Source: an uncultured Pseudomonadota bacterium (GTDB lineage Bacteria > Myxococcota_A > UBA796 > JAFGLY01). From it: a DNA stretch of 36,837 bases. The stretch spans positions 1 through 36,837 of the forward strand of contig CALDOK010000326.1 of NCBI GenBank assembly GCA_937912125.1, read 5' to 3'. Below the pieces are notes generated by a model. That model saw only the letters and a program-made list of their open reading frames with translations. It ran no database searches and had not been told where the DNA came from. This document shows, in pieces, positions 15,052 to 22,051 of the stretch (the first letter of the stretch is position 1; each line of letters opens with the position of its first letter). The translations under genes were made by a program, and so were the position numbers.

Positions 15052-18000
15052 ATGGACTTCGCTGATCAGCTTGCTGCCATCACTACGAAGTGTCACCTGG
15101 TCATGTCGGCGGATCAGGCAGTACACGTCGCCCCAGACCTCTGTGTCGATGCACCTTCCATCTGGAGTCTCGGAGAGGAGGGAGCTGCCGCGGGGTGCCG
15201 CTGGGCATACCCCGTCGCCTGCACCACGGTCCTCGCACAGCCCGTCGCCGACGTCGTAGCCAAGGCCTTGTCAGCGGCCCTGGACGACCAGGAGCGCGAG
15301 TCGTTCACCGGACTTGGCGCCACGGACTGGGCCGCCGACCCCCTCACAGCCGCGCTGGCGCGCCTGCTGCTCGAGGCGTCGCTGGTCTCGAACCAGGCCA
15401 CCGGGCTGCCAATGCTCGAGCTCGCCCGCATCGCCAGCGGCATGCTGGCTGGGACACCGCCCGCCGGCACCGGCAGGGGGCCCTCGGCGACCGCAATAGA
15501 GCGCGGCGTGCAGCAGCTGCAGGAGCAACTCCCGGTTCGCCAGGGTGAGATCCTCAGCCAGGTCGCTTGGTCCCTCTCCGCCCGCATCAGCGCTGCGTGG
15601 GGCCTGGCCTGCCAGGCCTCGAGCACCCTTCGACCCACGCGCTTCTACCAAGCGATGATGCGCTCGAAGCTGTGCCTGGTGTACCGCTCCGAGCTCGGAC
15701 TGCCCGAGCTCGCCCTCCTCCTGGGCGCCCTGGACGTTCCTGCCGACCCGGTGCTGCTCGGCAAGCTGATCCAGGTCTGCGAGACCGGCCTCGGCGAACT
15801 CGACGCCCGCCTGCGCGATGGCAAGGCCAAGCCCAAGGACCGCCAGTTCTCTGCGGGCGTCATCTCCCGCGCCTGCGTCGGTGCCGGCTCCGAGGGCTAC
15901 GCGCGCAGGCTGGCCCACGATCCCGACGTCGCCGTGGGCTTCCTTCTCCAGCTCAGCGACTTCTTCTCAGTCAAGCAGCTCGAGAAGCAGGGTATCGACC
16001 GCAAGCAGGCCAAGCTGCTGATGGACCCCGAGCTGGCGCAGGCCGTGGCAGCCAGCCTGGGTGACGCCCTCAGGGCCATGCAGCTCTGGGATCTCCTGGG
16101 CGCGATGGTCGCCCTGGTCCAGCGCAGCGATGACATCCAAGTCCCTAGCTGGCAGAAGGGTTTTCGCTCGCGCCTGGTGGTCCCGCGGGGTGACCTGGGC
16201 GACACCAAGGCCTTCGTCCTGGCCGCCCGCCTGGGCGACGTCCAGGCCAAGACCTACCAAGAAGCCCGCACCAACGACGACGCCCTCGTGCCCCTGGCGC
16301 TCGAGTCCCGCTACGCTGCGCTGCAGACCGAGCTCGAGCTGTTGGGTGCGGCGGTGTACACCACCGGCACGCACCTGGTCGGCCTGCTGCCCAGCGCCAC
16401 CGCGGCGCTGAATGTGGCCGAGAAGCTCCTCGAAACCGCCACCCCGCCGTTTGGCCTCGAGTTCGGGCCCCTCAGGCAGCCCACCACCATCCCCAGGGGC
16501 CCCGCCATCGGCGTGGGCTTGGCCTACGGCTCGATCCACGGTGGCTTTGACGGCCAGGGCCACGCCCTGAGAGGTCCCGCCATCGCGCAGGCCCTGGGCC
16601 TGACCGGGTTCGACTCGCCCCACGGTGCCCTGGGCGACCCCCTGGGCGTCCGTCACGTCGCCCTGGGGGCGGCTGGGCTGCTGTCCAAGGGGATGGTCGC
16701 TTCCCCCATCTTCGTCGAACAGCTCGAAGGCGAGAGCAACCGCCAGGGCCGCCGCTTCCAGCTCCCCGATGCAGGCCAGCCCGTGGCGGGCGTTCGCAAG
16801 CCCTTCGTCGCCTACCCGGTGGCCGGTGTCCGCGAAGGCAACGACCGCACGGTCACCCTCCTGCTCCGCCTCGACGGAGACGACAAGGACTCCCCCGTCG
16901 AGATCATCCGCATGGGCATCGACTCCTTCCAGGAGTTCCACAGCCACGAGCAAGGCCTGGCTCCCGGGTCCTGCCGCGGGCTCAGCGCAGGAGGAGCCGG
17001 GATCTACCCCCCCAGCCCTCCCGCCACGCAGGCCGCCAGCCCAGCCCCACACCAGGCTCCCGCGCTCACCAGCTCCATGCTCTCTGACCCTTTCGGCAGC
17101 GAGACCAGCTCCACGCCCTCCCTGGAGGGCTCCGACTTCGACTTCGACGTCGACGACGACGGGGACGGGGACGGCGAGGAGTACGAGTTCGAGATCGAAG
17201 AGGTGCCCTTCAGCCCGCCCGCCGTACAGGAAGACGAGTTCGAAGAAGACGATGCCTTCGCGCTCGATGATCTCGAGGTCGTAGACTTCGACGAGGGCGT
17301 GCTGGTGCTCGACGACAAGGCCGTGTCGGAGTCACCCGAGCACCCCCTCGACAGCCTGGACCTCGGAGAAGAGGTCGAGCTGGGCGACGGCGCCGACGAC
17401 AGCTCGCCCTTCGCCTTCGACTCGGACAACGCGTTCTCCAGCGATGGCATGGAGTCTTCCCCTGGCGAGGACCTGTTCTCCTTCGAAGAGCTCGAAGACG
17501 ACGAAGACGATCCCTTCACACCCGCCACCAGCTCAGCCCCCGCGGCCATCTCCCTCTCCGGCGAGACCAGCCTCGACGCCTGGGACACCAGCCCACAGCG
17601 CGACGAGATCTCGGACCCTTCCGTGGCCGGGGCGCAGACTGAGGACGAAGCCCTGCTGGGCTTCCTGCCCCCGGCCGAACCAGATGCGCAGCCCGAGAAC
17701 GACAGGCCCAGCGATGAGCCCATCCCCCTGGGCTATCTGCCCCCGGCACCTGACGATGAACCCGGCGAGAGGGCCGAGATTCACGAAGTGAAGCTGCCTG
17801 CCAGGCTTGCACGCCGCGCCCAGGCCAATCCCACGCTGATGCCCGAAGACCCGGCGCCGGCTCCATCCCCGCGGCCGCCAGCCCCAGCGCCTGGTGACGC
17901 CCCGGGCTCCGCCTCTGACGCAGCCCCCGCGATGCCCTCCTTCATGATGGACTTGCTGGACGAAGGCAGAGACGATTCTCCCGCCCCCGGGGACTCCAGC

Positions 18001-19038
18001 GGCCCGTCGGCTTTCCAGTTCGTCCAGGCTGATGAACATCCCCCAGCAGCCGTCACGCGGGAGGACCAAGCACACACGCCCCCTCCCCCTGCTGGCCGGG
18101 TCACCTCGCCAGCCCACGAGCTGGAGATTCCCTCCATCGATCCAGGCCCAGCACACCAGCAGCCCGCTGCGCCGGACAAGGATGACGACCAGGAGCCGTC
18201 CTCCGAGGCAACATCGGCTGACTCGGCCCAAGCCTTCCCGACCGACCCAGCCTCCCCGTTCGCCCCTCCACCCAGCGACGACGAGCTCAGCGACGACCCA
18301 CTCGCAGACGGCGACGATGATGACGCCTTCGAGGCTCTCTTCGCGAGCGACGACGACGACGACGACGACATCGACTTCGCCGGCATCCTGGACGAGGCGC
18401 TCGGAGAGGGTGACCCGTCGGCTTCCAGCAGCGAGCCTGCGCCAGGGGTTCACCCCCCAGCCGAGGCGGAGCAGGACCGAGAGCTGGCCGCCGAGCAGGA
18501 GTTCGTGCAAGAAGCCGAGCCGGAGATGGAGCTGGAGATCGAACAGCAGGCCGAGGTCGAGCAGGACTCGGAGGCCGAGCTCGGATCTGATCTCACGGAC
18601 GATCTCGCGGCCGTTGACGGGAACGACGACGACGACTCGGACCCCTTCGACTTCAGCGATCCCGAGCTCCCCAGCGAGGAACCGCCGGTGCCTGCCAAGC
18701 CGCAGCGGGGCGCGGACGGTGCGAAGAAGGTCCGGGCTGGCACCCGCTCCCGCACCATGCCCGACTTCGGGTTCATGTTCACGGGCTACCACATCTACAT
18801 CACCGAAAAAAACAGCGTCCTGTTCGGGCACCGGTACGGGGCCCACCTGCTCGACGTGCACGAGTACCCCTGCGGCGATGATGTCCCCGAGGCCTACCTG
18901 CGCTTCCTGAAGGACAAGGTGTCCGAGCGCTTCGTGCCGCGGTCCGACCTGTCGCGGCCCGTGCCCAAGCACCTCGAAGGCTCCCTGCTCGATGTCAGCT
19001 TGCTCCAGGGTGCCTTCACCATCCTGAACGAGGGCTGA
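15052..19038 (+). CDS. 1,328-residue protein: degenerate cyclase-like domain, acidic middle, unknown C-terminal domain
   Basis: No full-length family is recognised. Residues 1-380 form an Ala/Leu-rich, mostly helical region with no signal peptide. Residues 384-515 follow the order of class III adenylate/guanylate cyclases: a KAFVLAARLGD strand where those have LFADLVGFT, then YTTGTHLVGLLPSATAAL for KTTGDGxLALFPS, then IGVGLAYGSIHGG for IGIHxG. Both metal-binding Asp residues are absent (Arg/Gly and Thr440), so it should not make cAMP. Residues about 650-1230 are Asp/Glu/Ser/Pro-rich and probably disordered, with a run of seven Asp (1100-1106) and two LG[F/Y]LPPA motifs. Residues about 1236-1328 (from DFGFMFTGYHIYITEKN) form a compact, unrecognised domain. 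Start ATG follows AGGA by 10 bases. The lipoprotein gene follows after 1 base. Confidence 0.8.
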   Translation: MDFADQLAAITTKCHLVMSADQAVHVAPDLCVDAPSIWSLGEEGAAAGCRWAYPVACTTVLAQPVADVVAKALSAALDDQERESFTGLGATDWAADPLTAALARLLLEASLVSNQATGLPMLELARIASGMLAGTPPAGTGRGPSATAIERGVQQLQEQLPVRQGEILSQVAWSLSARISAAWGLACQASSTLRPTRFYQAMMRSKLCLVYRSELGLPELALLLGALDVPADPVLLGKLIQVCETGLGELDARLRDGKAKPKDRQFSAGVISRACVGAGSEGYARRLAHDPDVAVGFLLQLSDFFSVKQLEKQGIDRKQAKLLMDPELAQAVAASLGDALRAMQLWDLLGAMVALVQRSDDIQVPSWQKGFRSRLVVPRGDLGDTKAFVLAARLGDVQAKTYQEARTNDDALVPLALESRYAALQTELELLGAAVYTTGTHLVGLLPSATAALNVAEKLLETATPPFGLEFGPLRQPTTIPRGPAIGVGLAYGSIHGGFDGQGHALRGPAIAQALGLTGFDSPHGALGDPLGVRHVALGAAGLLSKGMVASPIFVEQLEGESNRQGRRFQLPDAGQPVAGVRKPFVAYPVAGVREGNDRTVTLLLRLDGDDKDSPVEIIRMGIDSFQEFHSHEQGLAPGSCRGLSAGGAGIYPPSPPATQAASPAPHQAPALTSSMLSDPFGSETSSTPSLEGSDFDFDVDDDGDGDGEEYEFEIEEVPFSPPAVQEDEFEEDDAFALDDLEVVDFDEGVLVLDDKAVSESPEHPLDSLDLGEEVELGDGADDSSPFAFDSDNAFSSDGMESSPGEDLFSFEELEDDEDDPFTPATSSAPAAISLSGETSLDAWDTSPQRDEISDPSVAGAQTEDEALLGFLPPAEPDAQPENDRPSDEPIPLGYLPPAPDDEPGERAEIHEVKLPARLARRAQANPTLMPEDPAPAPSPRPPAPAPGDAPGSASDAAPAMPSFMMDLLDEGRDDSPAPGDSSGPSAFQFVQADEHPPAAVTREDQAHTPPPPAGRVTSPAHELEIPSIDPGPAHQQPAAPDKDDDQEPSSEATSADSAQAFPTDPASPFAPPPSDDELSDDPLADGDDDDAFEALFASDDDDDDDIDFAGILDEALGEGDPSASSSEPAPGVHPPAEAEQDRELAAEQEFVQEAEPEMELEIEQQAEVEQDSEAELGSDLTDDLAAVDGNDDDDSDPFDFSDPELPSEEPPVPAKPQRGADGAKKVRAGTRSRTMPDFGFMFTGYHIYITEKNSVLFGHRYGAHLLDVHEYPCGDDVPEAYLRFLKDKVSERFVPRSDLSRPVPKHLEGSLLDVSLLQGAFTILNEG
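18349..18369 (+). repeat. (GAC)7 trinucleotide repeat
   Basis: Seven consecutive in-frame GAC codons encode Asp1100-1106 of the large acidic protein. Slippage would add or remove whole Asp residues without changing frame, so length may vary between strains. Confidence 0.9.
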
Positions 19039-19039
19039 G

Positions 19040-19531
19040 ATGGCCGCTTCTGCGCCCATCCGAGTCGCCCTGAGCGCCACCATGGCGCTCACCCTGCTGG
19101 GCTGCGGTGAGAAGGTCCCTACCGACAGCGGTTGGTGGGATCGGGAGGCCCCCGACATCACCGGCCAGTACCAGTTCTTCATCGATGGGGTGAGCAGCTC
19201 GAACGTCTGTGAGGACCAGAGCCACTACGTCACCGACTGGATGCGAGGCGCCCTGGGCATCGCTGGGGACGATCCCCTGACCCTGAGCTTCACGTTCAGC
19301 GACGGTATGGTCTTCGGCGGCGGAGTCGACTCGTCGTGGACCTACTGGTTCAACGGCAACGAGATCTACGACCAAGCCAGCGTGGTGGTCTCCGGCGCTG
19401 GCGTGATCTTCACGGACGACACCCAGCGCGGCATCTCCGGGAGCGTCGAGGCCGAGGTGGACGACGACGAGTTCACCACCAACAACTGCATCTTCGAAGT
19501 CAGGATCAGCGGGTCGCGGATATCCCGCTGA
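19040..19531 (+). CDS. Small lipoprotein, unknown function
   Basis: The 163-residue protein has a lipoprotein signal: charged start (MAASAPIR), hydrophobic core and lipobox LTLLGC, with Cys22 as the lipidation site. The mature part is rich in Gly, Asp and aromatic residues and looks all-beta (GQYQFFIDGV, PLTLSFTFSDGMVFGGGV, ASVVVSGAGVIFTDD, GSVEAEVDDDEF). Two further Cys (NVCEDQ, NNCIFE) may pair. It begins 1 base after the stop of the large acidic protein, so it is almost certainly in the same transcript; whether the two products act together is unknown because one is cytoplasmic by sequence and the other exported. No family recognised. Confidence 0.72.
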   Translation: MAASAPIRVALSATMALTLLGCGEKVPTDSGWWDREAPDITGQYQFFIDGVSSSNVCEDQSHYVTDWMRGALGIAGDDPLTLSFTFSDGMVFGGGVDSSWTYWFNGNEIYDQASVVVSGAGVIFTDDTQRGISGSVEAEVDDDEFTTNNCIFEVRISGSRISR

Positions 19532-19643
19532 TCCATGTCGCCTCCCGGGCCGCGGCAGGCTAAGCGGTGGGCCGCACGGAACGCGCGCGTCCACGTACTG
19601 TGACGCCGAGTGCCGCCTCGAAAGCCAAGCAGTGGAGGTCTTC

Positions 19644-20177
19644 TTGAGGCTCTATCGCACGCGCATCCCCATGATCGCCCATGCGGTCATCGATAATCTC
19701 TGCAACGACGGGGACATCGACGTCGTTCTCGAAGAGCGCCCTGAAGCCGAGGAGGACCTGGTCGCCATCATGGAGACCTTCCTCAAGCGCGATCTGGATC
19801 TGCGGGACGCGGTCAAGGACACCATGTCCAAGCGCAGCATCCCCTACGATCGTTACTCCAAGGTGCGCTCCGAGATCGCCGAGGGGTGGGGCCACCCCAC
19901 CGGAGAGAGCGTCAAGAAGTACCTCGCGCGGCAGTTCGTGGAGAACTTCATGATCAGCAACTTCGTCCAGGAGGTCTACTCCGACGACGAGAGGCTCTTC
20001 CGGAAGATCCTCGACATCATCCGCAGCTTCGACGTCGACGAGCGCGGCTTGCGCGACGAGGCCAAGGGTCTGGTCAAGAACATCTCCGAAGGCACCGTCG
20101 ACTACGAGATCGCCTTCGCCGAGGCCCTCAAGGAGACCAAGCGACGCCACGGTCTGTTGCCAAAGCGCACCAAGTAG
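19644..20177 (+). CDS. DUF507 family protein
   Basis: The 177-residue protein matches the DUF507 family (PF04368), helical proteins of unknown function common in deltaproteobacterial lineages. The family's opening MRLYxxKxPxIxxxIIxxLxxDGDI appears as LRLYRTRIPMIAHAVIDNL followed by NDGDIDV. A second half with FMISNFVQEVYSDDERLFRKI repeats the layout, as in the two-unit members. A TTG start at 19644 is chosen because GGAGG lies 5 bases before it and the protein then begins MRLY like its relatives; GTG at 19632 is in frame but sits inside the ribosome site. It lies 112 bases after the preceding lipoprotein gene, and no clear promoter is seen in that gap. Its 3' end overlaps the presumed start of the next gene. 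Confidence 0.85.
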   Translation: MRLYRTRIPMIAHAVIDNLCNDGDIDVVLEERPEAEEDLVAIMETFLKRDLDLRDAVKDTMSKRSIPYDRYSKVRSEIAEGWGHPTGESVKKYLARQFVENFMISNFVQEVYSDDERLFRKILDIIRSFDVDERGLRDEAKGLVKNISEGTVDYEIAFAEALKETKRRHGLLPKRTK

Positions 20178-20824
20178 CGCCGCTGCTGTTGCTGCTGGCC
20201 GCGTGCCAGCCCGGCGAGCCCGAGCCCCCGACCGAACCGAGCCGGGAGCAGGCCGAAGCCCAGGCCCGCCCCACCGCGTTGCCGGCTCCCGAACCCCCGC
20301 CCCCAGGCTCCCCCGAGCTGGGTGTCGAGGTCGCCTTCGTAGGTGTGGCGCCTCTGTATCAGAGCTTCTTCGGCGACGCGGCCGCGCGCTCGCGCCTGGG
20401 CCGCGCGCTGGCTGGCGGCGTGACCGACCCGGCCAAGCTGGTCATCGCCTACGACAGCGACACCCGCATCGGCACCATCCAGCTCGAGCTCGCACCCAAG
20501 GGTATCCGCACCGAGCTCACGCGCAGCGGCGACACCATCCAGCTCTCTGGGCTCGCGCCTCTGACCACGGCGCTGGCCACCTACCGCAGCGATCTCGCGT
20601 CCCGCTTCGACATCCGCATCCAGAACTTTCGGGTGCGCCTGTTCACGGTGCGGGGGCTGACCTCGTGCGTCTTCGACGTCACCGGAGAGCCGCCCCCTGA
20701 CGGTCGCACGGTCTCGCCCTGCGTCACCATCAACGGCATCGAGCGCTGCGGCCAGCCCAGCGAAGCGGGCGTGACCTTCAGCCACGATGCCGCGCGCGAC
20801 GTGGCGACCTGCCTGGACCTCTAG
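20144..20824 (+). CDS. Lipoprotein with no canonical start codon, unknown function
   Basis: The protein is convincing from its signal onward: VAPLLLLLAAC gives a hydrophobic core and lipobox LAAC (Cys at 20204-20206), followed by a Pro/Glu linker and a domain of about 160 residues with beta-like segments (RIGTIQLELAPKGIRTELT, FDIRIQNFRVRLFTVRG) and several Cys. Yet for over 100 bases upstream in frame there is no ATG, GTG, TTG or CTG except inside the hydrophobic core. ACG at 20144 lies 8 bases after AGGAG (20131-20135) and would give a good n-region (TPRSVAKAHQ), so I place the start there as a hypothesis. A frameshift in the read is the main alternative. It overlaps the end of the DUF507 gene by 34 bases. 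Confidence 0.6.
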   Translation, partial: TPRSVAKAHQVAPLLLLLAACQPGEPEPPTEPSREQAEAQARPTALPAPEPPPPGSPELGVEVAFVGVAPLYQSFFGDAAARSRLGRALAGGVTDPAKLVIAYDSDTRIGTIQLELAPKGIRTELTRSGDTIQLSGLAPLTTALATYRSDLASRFDIRIQNFRVRLFTVRGLTSCVFDVTGEPPPDGRTVSPCVTINGIERCGQPSEAGVTFSHDAARDVATCLDL

Positions 20825-20830
20825 GCTGGG

Positions 20831-22051
20831 CTAACCGGCAGGTGCCTCGGGCACGTCCAGGGGCTGGACCTCGGCGGGCTCGGCCGGTGCGTCGGCTTCG
20901 GGCACGGCCTGGACCAGCTCGATGCCCTTTGGGAAGATCTCGCGATCGAGCATGCGCATACGGTCCGTGAGGTCGAGCAGGGCCACGTTGCGGTTGAGCT
21001 CCTTCTCCTCGATGCCCCAGAGCCGGAACGACAGCCAGTAGTCCTTGGCGCGGTACCACTCGAACTCGTCGCCCTGGAACTCGCTGAAGCGGTAGCGCTT
21101 GCCGCTGTCGAGGTCCACCAGATCGAGAGAGGGCGGCCGGCTCTCGGTGTCGGTCCAGTCCGGCAGGCGCTCGACCCAGGCGTCACGGCGTCGCACAGCG
21201 CGCTCGCGGGCCTCGTCGGACATCTCGTCCCAAGCGGCCTGATCGAAGTTCGACACGGCGGCGGCGAGGCGCTCGAGGACCAGCCAACGCCCCAGGGGAT
21301 GGATCACGGCCCTGGTGGCGTCCTCGAAGTCCTGCTGCTGGGTTCCGTCGGGCCTGGCGATGTGCGCCGTGCCGCCAGCGGCCCAGGTGACCATGCCGCC
21401 ATCGGGCACATCGGCCTCGAAGCCGAAGCTCTCCAGGGGCTGCTCCAACCATGGGAAGGCTCGCTCGACAGCGCCGGTGGCGATCTCGACGCTGTAGGCC
21501 CGCCGCGCCCCCTGCTCGTCCAGCGCGGTGACCAGCGCGTGCTGGGCGTCGCGACCCCGCTGCAGCATCAACGGCTCCTCGAGCAGCACGTCCACGGCCT
21601 TCATGGTGGCCTTGCGGTGGTCGTAGATGCCCAGGCGCTGGCCGGGGATCCCCGCTTCGGGGTGGGGCAGCAGCAGCAACACACGATCGCCGTCGAGCCA
21701 TGCGCCGTTGGTGACCGGCAGCGGCGTGGGCACGGTGGCGATGGTCTTCTCCTCACCGTTGAGCACATGGCCGGCGTGGGTGACCTGGAAGTAGAGGTGG
21801 ATGCCGGTGGGCGACCACGAGAAGTTGCGGAAGTTGTTGCTGCCGCACTCGGCGAAGGCCGTGCTGATGCCGTGCTTGCCCTTGAGGAAACGAATCTCGG
21901 ACTCACGGCAGTCGGCGTAGGCGTCGTAGACGTTCTCGTAGAAGCTGGCCTCGCCGAAGTTCTCCTCCTCGCAGGCCGCCAGGCCCAGCAGGGGCAGCAT
22001 CAGCAAGAGGGAAGTCACAGCGCGCGAGAGGATGCGGCAGGGGCGCTTCAT
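20831..22051 (-). CDS. Lipoprotein, possible beta-propeller
   Basis: The 406-residue protein starts with MKRPCRILSR, a hydrophobic core and lipobox LGLAAC (Cys27), so it is exported and lipidated. The mature part shows repeated strands with Asp/Gly turns such as FSWSPTGIHLYFQV, TNGAWLDGDRVLLLLPH and DVPDGGMVTWAAGG, reminiscent of TolB/WD-type propeller blades, but the call is tentative. The end is an Ala/Pro/Glu-rich tail. ATG at 22051 has AGGAG about 6 bases upstream and overlaps the preceding carboxypeptidase stop as ATGA. It is the last gene of a four-gene run with an M14 and an M23 peptidase and a kinase, suggesting an envelope role. It faces the lipoprotein gene at 20144 with 6 bases between the stops. 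Confidence 0.75.
   Translation of the reverse strand: MKRPCRILSRAVTSLLLMLPLLGLAACEEENFGEASFYENVYDAYADCRESEIRFLKGKHGISTAFAECGSNNFRNFSWSPTGIHLYFQVTHAGHVLNGEEKTIATVPTPLPVTNGAWLDGDRVLLLLPHPEAGIPGQRLGIYDHRKATMKAVDVLLEEPLMLQRGRDAQHALVTALDEQGARRAYSVEIATGAVERAFPWLEQPLESFGFEADVPDGGMVTWAAGGTAHIARPDGTQQQDFEDATRAVIHPLGRWLVLERLAAAVSNFDQAAWDEMSDEARERAVRRRDAWVERLPDWTDTESRPPSLDLVDLDSGKRYRFSEFQGDEFEWYRAKDYWLSFRLWGIEEKELNRNVALLDLTDRMRMLDREIFPKGIELVQAVPEADAPAEPAEVQPLDVPEAPAG

Noticed and set aside
19886..20143. Upstream extension of the lipoprotein to the GTG at 19886
   Set aside because: The added residues are Arg-rich shadow sequence of DUF507 and would bury the signal peptide in the middle of the protein.
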